Below, piece by piece: positions 39,468 through 48,538 of a stretch of DNA of 64,000 nucleotides. Position 1 is the first letter of the stretch. Each line of letters begins with the position of its first letter. The DNA lies in assembly GCF_004010055.1 (NCBI RefSeq), contig NZ_RQVT01000056.1, positions 124,001-188,000 of the forward strand. Direction: 5' to 3'. The DNA comes from Psychroflexus aestuariivivens. GTDB lineage: Bacteria; Bacteroidota; Bacteroidia; Flavobacteriales; Flavobacteriaceae. The position numbers and the translations under genes were made by a program. The notes under the pieces were generated by a model. It searched no databases. It was not told where the DNA came from and saw only the letters and a list, made by a program, of their open reading frames with translations.

Positions 39468-39707
39468 CTATTTTGTCAAGAATCCTTTTGCACGTGCTTC
39501 TTTCAAAACAGCATGAATTCCTTTTTTATTGATGGTTTTCAAAATAGACGTAGACACTTTTAGAGTAATCCATTTATCCTCTTCTGGGATATAGAATCTT
39601 TTTTTAACCAAGTTAACGCTAAATTTACGTCTAGTTCTATTCAATGCATGGGAAACATTATTTCCGGACATCGCTCTTTTTCCAGTAAGCTCACAAACTC
39701 TTGACAT
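39468..39707 (-). CDS. rpmB: 50S ribosomal protein L28
   Basis: A 79-residue L28 with the usual MSRVCELTGKRAMSGNNVSH start, RTRRKFSVNLVKKRF and a basic C terminus. Only Cys5 is present, so the four-cysteine zinc site is absent (C-minus type). First gene of the rpmB-rpmG-DUF4295 transcript. Upstream at about 39750 the minus strand reads GTTAATTTGC, only an imperfect promoter-box match. Confidence 0.98.
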   Translation of the reverse strand: MSRVCELTGKRAMSGNNVSHALNRTRRKFSVNLVKKRFYIPEEDKWITLKVSTSILKTINKKGIHAVLKEARAKGFLTK

Positions 39708-39791
39708 TATATATACTTTTATATGTTATTAAAAACAGGATGCAAATTAACGACATTTTTCCGAATTAGACAAAAGGATTTTAATAGATTT

Positions 39792-41039
39792 TTAATTTTT
39801 TAAAATCGCTGAATAAACTAGCTCTAAAGCTTTGTTTACAGCCTTTTGCGTGACACGTTCTCTGTGTTTTCCAAAATTAAATTCAAAAACTTTTGTCTTT
39901 TTAGGATCAGCGATAGCAATAAAGACTGTTCCTATTTCAGCATCGCTATCTCCTTTAGTTGGACCCGCATTACCTGTGGTTGCAATAGCAAAGTCAGCAT
40001 GAAACATTTTCTGAACACGGTTTGCCATAGCCTCTGTAATTTCAGCACTGACAACAGAATATTTTTGAATAACCTCTTCTGGTATTTTCAGAACATCATT
40101 TTTCGCAGAGGTTGCATAACTAACTATTGAACCTTTAAAATAGGCTGAAGCACCTGGTATTTCTGTGAATTTTGACGCCAATCGACCTCCTGTGCAACTT
40201 TCTGCGGTAGCTAAACTGAAATTCTTATCAGTAAATAATTTTGCAATCCGCTCCTCTAAAGTCAATTCATCTTCGTAACCCTTAATAATGTCGCCGATAA
40301 TTTCATTCAAAGTAGTAACAGCATCTTGCAGCGCATCCTTTAAAACCTGTTCATCTTCTCCCCTAGCACTGAGTCGCAATCTAACTCGACCTAAACTTGG
40401 CAAATATGCTAATTTGATAAATTTTGGTAAAGTGTTTTCCCAATCTTCAATACGTTCTGCAATGGCACTTTCGCCTAAACCATAAGTCAATACCGTTTTA
40501 TGTATAATATAAGGAGTGTGAAACCTGTCTTGCAATCTTGGCAAAACCTGACCGGTCAAAATAGATTTCATTTCATAAGGCACGCCTGGCATAGATACAT
40601 AAACGACATCTTGCACTTCAAACCACATTCCTGGAGCCGTTCCGTACTCATTGAACAATGTAATCGCTTTAGACGGTATGAATGCTTGAGATTTGTTAGC
40701 TTCCAAAATTGGAGTATCAACATATTTTTCAAAAATATCTTCAATATGGCTCAAAACTTTTTTGTCCAAAACCATTTCATCATTGAAGTATTCGCAAAAT
40801 GTATGCTTAGTAATATCGTCTTTGGTAGGACCCAAACCGCCAGTTACAATAACAATATCTACGCGTTTTGAAGCAGCTTCTAAAGATTTAAGAATGTGAT
40901 CTTTCTCATCTTGAATAGATGTAATTTGATAAACATCAATTCCGATTTTATTCAATTGCTTGGCTATAAATGCGGAATTGGTGTCGATAATTTGCCCGAT
41001 AAGGATTTCATCACCAATTGTTATTATTTCTGCTTTCAT
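39792..41039 (-). CDS. cinA: CinA family nicotinamide-nucleotide amidase
   Basis: A 415-residue CinA: N-terminal MoCF/MogA-like domain ([44 protein letters not shown]) and a C-terminal amidase domain ([33 protein letters not shown]). The C-domain deamidates NMN for pyridine-nucleotide recycling; the N-domain is linked to ADP-ribose/NMN phosphohydrolysis. It is the third gene of a minus-strand operon behind the exonuclease and the FAH-family gene, 3 bases after the latter. Confidence 0.95.
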   Translation of the reverse strand: MKAEIITIGDEILIGQIIDTNSAFIAKQLNKIGIDVYQITSIQDEKDHILKSLEAASKRVDIVIVTGGLGPTKDDITKHTFCEYFNDEMVLDKKVLSHIEDIFEKYVDTPILEANKSQAFIPSKAITLFNEYGTAPGMWFEVQDVVYVSMPGVPYEMKSILTGQVLPRLQDRFHTPYIIHKTVLTYGLGESAIAERIEDWENTLPKFIKLAYLPSLGRVRLRLSARGEDEQVLKDALQDAVTTLNEIIGDIIKGYEDELTLEERIAKLFTDKNFSLATAESCTGGRLASKFTEIPGASAYFKGSIVSYATSAKNDVLKIPEEVIQKYSVVSAEITEAMANRVQKMFHADFAIATTGNAGPTKGDSDAEIGTVFIAIADPKKTKVFEFNFGKHRERVTQKAVNKALELVYSAILKN

Positions 41040-41042
41040 CGG

Positions 41043-41657
41043 TTATTTTACGTTTACTGTAAATATTTGTTCATTTTCAATAAAACCATTCAAAACGTCA
41101 TTAGGTTCAACTTTTCCAACTCCAGCAGGTGTTCCTGTAAAAATAATATCGCCTATTTTTAGAGTGAAGAATTGAGAAACATAAGCTATGATTTCATCTA
41201 TTTTCCATAGCATTTCAGACGTATTTCCATTTTGAACAATCTCAGAATTTCGTTCTAGCCTAAAATTCAATTGATTTAAATTTTCGATTTCAGACTTATC
41301 AAGCCATTTACTTCCAAGCAAAGTTGCCCCGTCAAAACCCTTTGCTTTTTCCCAGGGTAATCCCGCTGCTTTGAGTTTAGATTGAAGATCTCTTGCAGTA
41401 AAATCGATTCCCAAACCAATTTCATCATAATATGTATTGGCAAATTTTTCTTGAATATGCTTACCTACTTTTTTAATTTTGACTAAAACCTCAACTTCAT
41501 AGTTGATTTCATTTGAAAAAGCAGGCATTACAAAAGCTTGATTTTTTGGCAGTATCGACGAATCTGGTTTCAAAAAAACTACTGGCGATTCGGGTTTTTC
41601 ATTTTGAAGTTCTGAAATATGACTGGCGTAGTTTCTACCAATACAGATGATTTTCAT
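41043..41657 (-). CDS. Fumarylacetoacetate hydrolase (FAH) family protein
   Basis: A 204-residue single-domain FAH-family enzyme (acylpyruvate hydrolase or oxaloacetate decarboxylase type). The family opening MKIICIGRNYASHISELQNE, the metal-binding acidic strand NEINYEVEVLVKIKK, ARDLQSKLKAAGLPWEKAKGF and the C-terminal DIIFTGTPAGVGKV are clear. It overlaps nothing but sits only 7 bases after the exonuclease gene and 3 bases before cinA. Substrate not assigned. Confidence 0.92.
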   Translation of the reverse strand: MKIICIGRNYASHISELQNEKPESPVVFLKPDSSILPKNQAFVMPAFSNEINYEVEVLVKIKKVGKHIQEKFANTYYDEIGLGIDFTARDLQSKLKAAGLPWEKAKGFDGATLLGSKWLDKSEIENLNQLNFRLERNSEIVQNGNTSEMLWKIDEIIAYVSQFFTLKIGDIIFTGTPAGVGKVEPNDVLNGFIENEQIFTVNVK

Positions 41658-41664
41658 TTGGAAA

Positions 41665-42435
41665 TTATTTTGTGGCTAATTTTCTTAATTTTATCGCAGT
41701 TAGAATTTTTTTGGTATAAAGTGGAAAATCAGCATTTTGAATCCACCCAAAATAACCAGGTTCTTTCTCTAATACTTCCTCAACTTTTTTACCTTTAAAT
41801 TTTCCAAATGAAAAAACTTCTTCATCTTTTTTATTTAAAACAATAAAACCTGCTAAATCTGCAAATTTCTTGTGGGCACTAAAAGTAGACAACCATTTTG
41901 TGTCATTTTCTAAATCTTCGTACCTATCGAGTTGAGATTTCAAAACTTCATAGGTTGCATTGGTATCGGCTTCGGCACTGTGCGCGTTAGTCAAATCTTT
42001 ATCGCAATAGAATTTATAGGCCGCTTCCAAAGTTCGTTTTTCCTTTTTATGAAAAATAGTTTGTACGTCTATGGCATTCACTTTTTTAAGATCGAAATCT
42101 ATACCAGCACGTAGCATTTCTTCAGCCAACAAAGGGATATCGAAACGGTTACTATTATAACCGCCCAAATCGCAACCCTTTATCATTTGATTTATTTTTG
42201 GAGCTAAAATTTCAAATTTTGGTTCATTAACAACATCCTCATCACTTATACCATGAATTGCTGTGGTTTCTGGCGGAATTGGAATTCCTGGATTCACTTT
42301 CCAAGTGTAACTTTCTTTATTGTTATTTTCAAAAACCTTCAAAATTGAAATTTCAACTATTCGGTCTTTAGATATATTTGTGCCTGTTGTTTCTAAGTCG
42401 AAGAAACAAATTGGTCTTGTGAGATTCAATTCCAT
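41665..42435 (-). CDS. DnaQ-like 3'-5' exonuclease
   Basis: A 256-residue DEDDh exonuclease of the DNA polymerase III epsilon superfamily: Exo I FFDLETTGTNISKDRIVEIS with Asp/Glu, Exo II GYNSRFDIPLLAEE, Exo III HSAEADTNATYEVL. The C-terminal 60 residues (FGKFKGKKVEEVLEKEPGYFGWI) form a domain seen in other bacterial exonucleases of this type. It is probably a repair or RNA-processing nuclease rather than the replicative proofreader; that is not settled by sequence. First gene of the exonuclease-FAH-cinA operon. Confidence 0.9.
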   Translation of the reverse strand: MELNLTRPICFFDLETTGTNISKDRIVEISILKVFENNNKESYTWKVNPGIPIPPETTAIHGISDEDVVNEPKFEILAPKINQMIKGCDLGGYNSNRFDIPLLAEEMLRAGIDFDLKKVNAIDVQTIFHKKEKRTLEAAYKFYCDKDLTNAHSAEADTNATYEVLKSQLDRYEDLENDTKWLSTFSAHKKFADLAGFIVLNKKDEEVFSFGKFKGKKVEEVLEKEPGYFGWIQNADFPLYTKKILTAIKLRKLATK

Positions 42436-42452
42436 GAGAAAAATTTTAGTTG

Positions 42453-42460
42453 CAAAGTTA
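42453..42460 (-). promoter_or_regulatory. Promoter box of the exonuclease-FAH-cinA operon
   Basis: The minus strand reads TAACTTTG, ending 17 bases before the exonuclease ATG. Confidence 0.58.
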
Positions 42461-42603
42461 TCATTTGAAAACTTGTAAAACGAATAAGTGAAAAAATTTG
42501 ATTTGATTTTTGCCGAAATATGTATAATTCAGAAAAATACCTGATTCATTTAAAAATTCGAAAAAAATAATTAATTTTCCACATCACTTTATAACTAAAA
42601 AGA

Positions 42604-43032
42604 ATGCAATTGAAATTTGTATCCTATATGAGCAGTCAAACACAAGTGATGACGAAGCAAAATATAGAAGATTTTTTATTTAAAATTAGAGAGAAAAATA
42701 AACGGATTGCCATCACTGGAATTTTATTATTGATTCAAGGCAAATTCGTTCAATACATCGAAGGTCCTGCGGAAGAAATTGATGGAATATATGATATTAT
42801 AAAGAACGATAAACGCCATAATAATATGATTCTTCTTGACTCAGGAACTCTTGATGAGCGACAATTCAAAAACTGGTCGATGGCTTACAAAGAAGTTGGC
42901 GATGCGCAAATCAAGCAAATTGTCGGAAACCAGGATTTGAATCTTGAGGGTGCTTTTCTTGAAAATAAAAATTTAGAAAAACACCCTGTTTTGAAAGTGT
43001 TGTATGATTTTATAAAGACGCTATCAAGCTAA
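42604..43032 (+). CDS. BLUF-domain blue-light sensor protein
   Basis: A 142-residue single-domain BLUF (FAD-binding blue-light) protein. The photoactive residues line up with E. coli YcgF by spacing: Tyr8 (VSYMS), Asn32 (REKNKR), Gln50 (GKFVQYIEGP) and Trp91/Met93 (FKNWSMA), so the photocycle is probably intact. After the BLUF domain only a helical tail of about 40 residues follows; there is no output domain, so a partner protein must carry the response. The stop codon overlaps the following hairpin. It lies alone between the exonuclease operon and transketolase. Confidence 0.92.
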   Translation: MQLKFVSYMSSQTQVMTKQNIEDFLFKIREKNKRIAITGILLLIQGKFVQYIEGPAEEIDGIYDIIKNDKRHNNMILLDSGTLDERQFKNWSMAYKEVGDAQIKQIVGNQDLNLEGAFLENKNLEKHPVLKVLYDFIKTLSS

Positions 43033-43065
43033 AAACCTCGATATTTTCAAGATATCGAGGTTTTT
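43031..43065. terminator. Bidirectional terminator between BLUF gene and transketolase
   Basis: Perfect 14-bp stem AAAAACCTCGATAT with its complement and a seven-base loop; the first bases are part of the BLUF stop codon. Serves both flanking convergent genes. Confidence 0.9.
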
Positions 43066-43088
43066 ATTAAATTTCAATTATATAAATT

Positions 43089-44045
43089 TTAGACTTTCCT
43101 TAAAATTGCAGCTTCAGCTTTAGTAACAATATTTTCAGCATTCAATCCATATTTTTCCATGAGTTCTGCTGGTGTTCCACTTTCACCAAAAGTATCTTGT
43201 GTTGCCACAAATTCTTGAGGCGTTGGCTCACTTTGTGCTAAAGTTCTAGCTACACTTTCACCTAAACCACCAAGGAAATTATGCTCTTCTGCAGTTACTA
43301 CGCATTTTGTTTTTCTAACGGATTTCAAAATTGCTTTTTCATCCAAAGGTTTAATCGTGTGAATATTTATAACCTCTGCTGAAATACCTTTTTCATCTAG
43401 AATTTTAGCCGCTTCCAAAGCTTCCCAAACCAAATGTCCAGTTGCTACAATTGTAACGTCATTACCCTCGGTAAGATTAACTGCTTTACCGATTTCAAAT
43501 TTCTGATTTTCGGGTGTAAAATTTGCAACTTTCGGACGTCCAAATCTTAAATACACTGGACCATCGTGTTCGGCAATAGCTATTGTTGCAGCTTTGGTTT
43601 GATTATAATCACAGGTATTGATCACAGTCATTCCCGGCAACATTTTCATGAGACCTAAATCTTCTAAAATTTGATGAGTTGCTCCATCTTCTCCTAAAGT
43701 TAAACCAGCGTGAGAAGCACAGATTTTTACATTTTTACCAGAATAAGCTACAGATTGACGAATTTGATCATAAACACGTCCAGTTGAAAAGTTAGCAAAA
43801 GTTCCTGTGAATGGAATTTTTCCCCCAATCGTCATTCCAGCAGCGATACCAATCATATTTGCTTCCGCAATACCAATTTGAAAAAACCGATCGGGATGAT
43901 TTTTCTTAAACTCATCCATTTTTAAAGATCCAGTTAAATCTGCACAAAGTGCCAAGACATCTGGGTTAGTTTTACCGAGTTCTGCTAAACCAGCACCAAA
44001 ACCTGATCTTGTGTCGATATTCCCGGAGTTTGTATATGTTTTCAT
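43089..44045 (-). CDS. Transketolase, C-terminal subunit
   Basis: The 318-residue C-terminal half of a split transketolase, holding the pyrimidine-binding and C-terminal domains (GIAEANMIGIAAGMTIGGKIPF, SHAGLTLGEDGATHQ and TVEEH-type AEEHNFLGGLGESV). Together with the N-terminal subunit it moves two-carbon units between sugars in the pentose phosphate pathway. The two parts lie 36 bases apart in one operon. Split forms are also found in related thiamine-diphosphate enzymes; no other partner is nearby. Confidence 0.94.
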   Translation of the reverse strand: MKTYTNSGNIDTRSGFGAGLAELGKTNPDVLALCADLTGSLKMDEFKKNHPDRFFQIGIAEANMIGIAAGMTIGGKIPFTGTFANFSTGRVYDQIRQSVAYSGKNVKICASHAGLTLGEDGATHQILEDLGLMKMLPGMTVINTCDYNQTKAATIAIAEHDGPVYLRFGRPKVANFTPENQKFEIGKAVNLTEGNDVTIVATGHLVWEALEAAKILDEKGISAEVINIHTIKPLDEKAILKSVRKTKCVVTAEEHNFLGGLGESVARTLAQSEPTPQEFVATQDTFGESGTPAELMEKYGLNAENIVTKAEAAILRKV

Positions 44046-44081
44046 AAAATGTTTTGCTTTTGTCGTTTTTTTAGATGTTTT

Positions 44082-44927
44082 CTAGTAATCGCCTAGAGTT
44101 TCAGGATTTTGTGCCAATGCACTTTCCAATTGTTCATCGTTCGGCGCTTTACCATGCCAAGCATGTGTTCCCATCATATAATCTACACCATTACCCATTT
44201 CGGTTTCCATAATAATAACGATAGGTTGATTCTGACCTGTAAGATTTTTAGCTTCTTCTAATTTTGCTTTGATTGCTTCTAAATCATTCCCTTCTTTTAA
44301 CTCTAAAACTTTCCAATCAAAAGCTTCAAATTTTGCTTTTAAATTTCCAAGTGGCAATACATCATCGGTTGCACCATCGATTTGTTTTTTGTTGTAATCT
44401 ATGGTAGCGATAATGTTATCCAATCCGTTACTACCAGCGTATAAAATTGCCTCCCAGTTTTGACCTTCTTGCAGCTCACCATCACCGTGTAATGTATAGA
44501 TCAAATGTTCATCATCATTTTGCTTTTTAGTTAAAGCTGCGCCAATAGCGACAGACAAACCTTGGCCTAAAGATCCTGAGGCTATTCTGATACCTGGCAA
44601 ACCCTCGTGAGTAGTTGGGTGACCTTGTAATCTTGAATTGATTTTTCTGAATGTACGCAATTCTTCCACTGGAAAAAAACCAGATCTGGCTAAAACGCTA
44701 TAAAAAACAGGAGAAATATGACCGTTGGACAAAAAGAAAATATCTTCATTTTTTCCGTCCATATCGAAATCTGTGGAGTAATCCATCACTTCTTGGTAAA
44801 GTACAGAGAAAAATTCTGCACATCCAAGCGATCCTCCCGGATGACCAGAATTGACTTGATGTACTTGACGCAAAATATCACGTCTGACTTGGGTTACAAA
44901 ATCTTGGAGTTGTTGTGTTGTTGACAT
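44082..44927 (-). CDS. Transketolase, N-terminal subunit
   Basis: The 281-residue thiamine-diphosphate-binding half. It shows QVNSGHPGGSLGCAEF (active-site His and the HPGG of the family), the ThDP/Mg motif GDGELQEGQNWEAILYAG and NNxK-type TIDYNKKQID, and ends with HAWHGKAPND. A TACTTTTG promoter box lies 29 bases before the ATG. Split transketolases like this are common in Bacteroidota. Confidence 0.95.
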   Translation of the reverse strand: MSTTQQLQDFVTQVRRDILRQVHQVNSGHPGGSLGCAEFFSVLYQEVMDYSTDFDMDGKNEDIFFLSNGHISPVFYSVLARSGFFPVEELRTFRKINSRLQGHPTTHEGLPGIRIASGSLGQGLSVAIGAALTKKQNDDEHLIYTLHGDGELQEGQNWEAILYAGSNGLDNIIATIDYNKKQIDGATDDVLPLGNLKAKFEAFDWKVLELKEGNDLEAIKAKLEEAKNLTGQNQPIVIIMETEMGNGVDYMMGTHAWHGKAPNDEQLESALAQNPETLGDY

Positions 44928-44955
44928 TATTTAAATTTAAGATTTAAAAGTTCGA

Positions 44956-44963
44956 CAAAAGTA
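44956..44963 (-). promoter_or_regulatory. Promoter box of the transketolase operon
   Basis: The minus strand reads TACTTTTG. No -33 TTTG at standard spacing. The 44964-45096 region holds no gene I can see. Confidence 0.58.
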
Positions 44964-45096
44964 GCGATTTTATTGCAATTTTTTGAAGTCAAATTGGTGT
45001 CTTCGGCATCAAAAAAAAGAATTATTTTTAAATTTCATTTCAGAAAAATAAAATTCGACAAGAATTAGTAAAGGCTTTATTTAATTTCAGTTTAAG

Positions 45097-45104
45097 TATC
45101 TTTG
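45097..45104 (+). promoter_or_regulatory. Promoter of the tgt operon
   Basis: TATCTTTG with TTTA 18 bases upstream at 45075-45078 (near match to -33 TTTG). It overlaps a TTG codon at 45102, which is therefore unlikely to be the tgt start. Confidence 0.65.
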
Positions 45105-45122
45105 CCGGCTATTGAAATTGAT

Positions 45123-46253
45123 ATGAAATTCGAATTACTAAAAACCGACCCAAACTCCAAGGCTAGAGTCGGAAAAATCACAACAGATCACGGCGTGATC
45201 GAAACACCAATTTTTATGCCTGTGGGAACTATTGCCACAGTAAAAGGTGTTCACCAACGTGAGTTGAAAGAAGAAATTAACCCAGATATTATTTTAGGAA
45301 ATACCTATCATTTATATTTAAGACCTGGTACAGGTATTTTAAAAAAAGCTGGTGGTTTGCACAAATTCATGAATTGGGATCGGAATATTCTAACCGATTC
45401 TGGCGGGTATCAAGTCTATTCACTTTCTGCCAATAGAAAAATCAAAGAAGAAGGCGTTAAATTCAAATCTCATATCGATGGCTCAACGCATTTATTCACT
45501 CCAGAAAAAGCTGTTGACATCCAGCGTGAAATTGGCGCTGACATCATCATGGCTTTTGACGAATGCACACCATATCCATGCTATTATAAATATGCGCAAC
45601 GCTCCATGCACATGACGCATCGTTGGTTGGAACGTTGTATGACGCACATGCAAAATACACAACCTTTATACGGCCACAGTCAAACTTTATTTCCGATTGT
45701 TCAGGGCAGTACTTATAAAGATTTGAGAGAACAATCTGCAGAATATATTGCTAATGTAGGTGCTGAAGGCAATGCAATTGGCGGCTTGTCTGTTGGTGAA
45801 CCTGATGATGAAATGTACGCTATGACTGAAGTTGTCAATGCAATTTTACCAGAAGACAAACCACGTTATCTGATGGGAGTTGGCACTCCGATAAATTTAC
45901 TTGAAAATATTGCACTTGGCGTTGACATGTTTGATTGTGTGATGCCAACTAGAAATGCAAGAAACGGAATGCTTTTTACCTCTGAAGGCACCATTAATAT
46001 CAAAAACAAAAAATGGGAAGATGACTTTTCTGTGATAGATTCTGCTGCCAATACTTGGGTTGACACCGAATATACCAAAGCATACTTAAAGCATCTTTTT
46101 AGCGTTAAAGAATTATTAGGAAAACAAATTGCTACAATTCATAATTTAGGTTTTTATTTATGGTTAGTTAGAGAAGCCAGAAAGCAAATTCAAGAAGGAA
46201 CGTTTAGACCTTGGAAGGATGAAATGGTAAGAAAAATGGCAACTCGACTTTAA
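45123..46253 (+). CDS. tgt: tRNA-guanine transglycosylase, zinc-site cysteines missing
   Basis: Exchanges guanine-34 for a queuosine precursor in certain tRNAs. 376 residues from the ATG at 45123. The TIM barrel shows the catalytic Asp92 in LTDSGGYQVYSL, Asp146-Glu147-Cys148 in AFDECTPYP, QGSTYKDLREQ, GGLSVGEP and the nucleophile Asp271 in MFDCVMPTRNARNG. The zinc site is atypical: aligning by the following AYLKHL and IHNL, the three cysteines of E. coli Tgt are Ala309, Thr311 and Asp314, although His340 remains. It starts the tgt-lptF/G pair. Confidence 0.96.
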   Translation: MKFELLKTDPNSKARVGKITTDHGVIETPIFMPVGTIATVKGVHQRELKEEINPDIILGNTYHLYLRPGTGILKKAGGLHKFMNWDRNILTDSGGYQVYSLSANRKIKEEGVKFKSHIDGSTHLFTPEKAVDIQREIGADIIMAFDECTPYPCYYKYAQRSMHMTHRWLERCMTHMQNTQPLYGHSQTLFPIVQGSTYKDLREQSAEYIANVGAEGNAIGGLSVGEPDDEMYAMTEVVNAILPEDKPRYLMGVGTPINLLENIALGVDMFDCVMPTRNARNGMLFTSEGTINIKNKKWEDDFSVIDSAANTWVDTEYTKAYLKHLFSVKELLGKQIATIHNLGFYLWLVREARKQIQEGTFRPWKDEMVRKMATRL

Positions 46254-46264
46254 ATTTTAGGCAT

Positions 46265-47344
46265 TTGAAAATTATAGATTGGTACATACTTAAAAGATAT
46301 TTGGCAACATTCACCGCTTTGTTGTTAATGTTCATCCCGATTGGAATCATCGTTAATCTTTCAGAAAAAATAGATGATATCACTGAAAATAATGCTCCTT
46401 TGGGTGAAGTTTTAATTTTCTATGGTAATTTCACAATTTACTTCGCTAATCTTTTATTCCCTATTTTTCTATTTTTATCCATAATATGGTTTACTTCAAA
46501 ACTCGCAAACAATACCGAAATCATCGCTATTTTGAGTTCTGGTGTGTCCTTTGGTCGATTTTTGCGACCTTACATTATTGGTGCCAGTCTAGTTTGTGGT
46601 ATTGCACTTCTTTTTAGCATGTATTTGGTTCCTACAGCTAGTCAAGGTTTCAATGAGTTTAAATATAAATATTTTAAAAAGGGACGAGACGTACAGGAAA
46701 CTGAAAATGTGTATCGTCAAATCAACGATAACGAATTTATTTTTGCGACCAATTTTCAACCTAATTCTAAAACAGCTAGAAATTTCACTTTAGAACATTT
46801 TAATGAAAATGACGAAATGGAATTCAAAATTTCTGCTTCCAGATTAAGGTTCAATCCAGAAGATTCAACTTATACATTGAATAATTACGTAAAAAGAATC
46901 ATTAACGAGCGCGATGATATTTTGATCAAAAAGACAAAAATTGACACTATTTTGCCATTCGAATTCGACGAACTTACGCCAGTAGAATATATTGCAGAAA
47001 CTTTAACCTACGGAGAACTCAAAGAATTTATAGCTACAGAAAAAAGACGTGGGTCTGGCAATATTAGCACCTACGAAATCGTAGCTTACAAACGTTGGAG
47101 TGTTCCAGTTTCAGCATTTATTCTTACTATTATTGCGGTATCAGTATCTGCGATGAAAAGACGTGGCGGTATGGGCGTGAATCTTGCAATTGGTATTGTC
47201 ATCGCATTTGCCTTCATATTTTTGGACAAAGTTTTTGGTACAATCGCAGAAAAATCAACCTTTTCACCTATGCTAGCTGTTTGGTTTTCAAATATTGTCT
47301 TTGGTATTTTAGCCGTCTATTTATTACAGAAAGCAAAACGCTAA
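46265..47344 (+). CDS. LptF/LptG-family LPS export permease
   Basis: A 359-residue inner-membrane permease of the LptF/LptG family, part of the ABC machine that extracts LPS. Two membrane helices lie near the N terminus (residues 12-35 and about 55-75), one near 100, a periplasmic beta-jellyroll domain from 120 to 260, and three helices at the C terminus. The start is TTG at 46265 (then KIIDWYILKRYLATF, the standard family opening); no ATG is in frame before the upstream stop. It follows tgt by 11 bases. The ATPase lptB is at 51379-52134. Confidence 0.92.
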   Translation: MKIIDWYILKRYLATFTALLLMFIPIGIIVNLSEKIDDITENNAPLGEVLIFYGNFTIYFANLLFPIFLFLSIIWFTSKLANNTEIIAILSSGVSFGRFLRPYIIGASLVCGIALLFSMYLVPTASQGFNEFKYKYFKKGRDVQETENVYRQINDNEFIFATNFQPNSKTARNFTLEHFNENDEMEFKISASRLRFNPEDSTYTLNNYVKRIINERDDILIKKTKIDTILPFEFDELTPVEYIAETLTYGELKEFIATEKRRGSGNISTYEIVAYKRWSVPVSAFILTIIAVSVSAMKRRGGMGVNLAIGIVIAFAFIFLDKVFGTIAEKSTFSPMLAVWFSNIVFGILAVYLLQKAKR

Positions 47345-47378
47345 TCGATATTGTAAGCAATAAACAAGATAACTTTCA

Positions 47379-47386
47379 TATATTTG
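47379..47386 (+). promoter_or_regulatory. accA -7 promoter box
   Basis: TATATTTG matches TAnnTTTG, 32 bases before the accA ATG; no -33 element at standard spacing. Confidence 0.55.
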
Positions 47387-47418
47387 TCGACTGACTTTTA
47401 AAGAAACAACTCTAAATT

Positions 47419-48375
47419 ATGGAATATTTAGAATTTGAATTACCGATAAAGGAACTTCAAGAACAATACGAAAAAGCCTGTAAAATCGGCGAAGATAGTG
47501 AGGTTGATGTGACTGAAACTTGTCAACAAATCAAACTCAAACTAGATAATAAAAAGAAAGAAATCTATGCCAATCTCACACCTTGGCAGAGGGTTCAACT
47601 TTCGAGACACCCAAACAGACCATATACTTTGGACTATATCAAAGCGATTTGTGGGGAAAGTTTCCTAGAACTTCATGGCGATAGAAATTTCGGAGATGAC
47701 AAAGCTATGATTGGCGGTTTAGGTAAAATTCATGAACAATCTTTCATGTTTATCGGACAGCAGAAAGGCTTCAACACAAAGACTAGACAATACAGAAACT
47801 TTGGGATGGCAAATCCTGAAGGTTATCGAAAAGCCTTACGTTTAATGAAAAAGGCTGAAAAATTCAATCTCCCTATTGTCACTTTGATTGATACTCCAGG
47901 TGCATTTCCTGGACTGGAAGCCGAAGAACGTGGACAAGGTGAAGCTATTGCAAGGAATATTTTGGAAATGAGCCAGTTGAAAGTTCCCGTAATTGTCATA
48001 ATAATTGGTGAAGGCGCCAGCGGTGGCGCACTTGGAATTGGCGTTGGAGATAAAGTTTTGATGCTTGAAAACACTTGGTATTCTGTGATTTCTCCAGAAT
48101 CCTGCTCTTCAATATTGTGGAGAAGTTGGGAACATAAAGAAACTGCAGCAGAAGCCTTGAAGTTGACAGCAGCAGACATGAAAAAACTAAAAATTGTTGA
48201 CAAAATTGTAAAAGAACCACTTGGTGGCGCTCACAGCAATCGAGAAAAAACCTTCGAAATCGTTGGCAAAGCTATTTTGAAAGAATTCGAAGAATTAAAA
48301 AAGTTATCCCCAGACAAATTGATAGAAATGAGAATGCAGAAATTTATTGATATTGGTGTTTATAACGAAAAGTAA
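47419..48375 (+). CDS. accA: Acetyl-CoA carboxylase carboxyltransferase subunit alpha
   Basis: The alpha subunit of the carboxyltransferase that makes malonyl-CoA. 318 residues, with [56 protein letters not shown] and the oxyanion-forming [16 protein letters not shown]. Standard length. Followed by a terminator and then the dnaB regulatory region. Confidence 0.98.
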   Translation: MEYLEFELPIKELQEQYEKACKIGEDSEVDVTETCQQIKLKLDNKKKEIYANLTPWQRVQLSRHPNRPYTLDYIKAICGESFLELHGDRNFGDDKAMIGGLGKIHEQSFMFIGQQKGFNTKTRQYRNFGMANPEGYRKALRLMKKAEKFNLPIVTLIDTPGAFPGLEAEERGQGEAIARNILEMSQLKVPVIVIIIGEGASGGALGIGVGDKVLMLENTWYSVISPESCSSILWRSWEHKETAAEALKLTAADMKKLKIVDKIVKEPLGGAHSNREKTFEIVGKAILKEFEELKKLSPDKLIEMRMQKFIDIGVYNEK

Positions 48376-48397
48376 GCACTAAGCCTATAAACATATC

Positions 48398-48426
48398 AAA
48401 ATCCGAAATTTCGTATTTCGGATTTT
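48398..48426 (+). terminator. accA terminator
   Basis: Twelve-bp perfect stem AAAATCCGAAAT with its complement and five-base loop, running into a T tract. Confidence 0.88.
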
Positions 48427-48431
48427 TTTAG

Positions 48432-48460
48432 TTTTCCACAAAAAAATAAAGTTATCCACA
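48432..48460 (+). promoter_or_regulatory. Two DnaA-box-like sites upstream of dnaB
   Basis: TTATCCACA at 48452-48460 is a perfect match to the E. coli DnaA-box consensus TTATNCACA; TTTTCCACA at 48432-48440 differs by one base. The two are in direct orientation with starts exactly 20 bp apart, 80-107 bases before the dnaB ATG. They could let DnaA control dnaB. No DnaA-box cluster large enough to call an origin is seen. Confidence 0.5.
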
Positions 48461-48538
48461 ATGCGTTGTTAATAAACAAGCAGTGTTAACGCGTCTAAAT
48501 TTAACTCAACTTCATAACCTTTTTTTTACATTCGTGAC

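Noticed and set aside
42604-42640. BLUF protein with the photoactive Tyr replaced by Phe5
   Set aside because: Counting spacing to Asn32 and Gln50 against E. coli YcgF places the tyrosine at Tyr8, so the pocket is intact.
45102-45122. TTG start for tgt
   Set aside because: The codon is inside the TATCTTTG promoter box and the extra residues do not match the family.
48376-48538. Possible chromosomal origin before dnaB
   Set aside because: Only two DnaA-box-like sites and no dnaA gene, no clear unwinding region; regulation of dnaB is the simpler reading.
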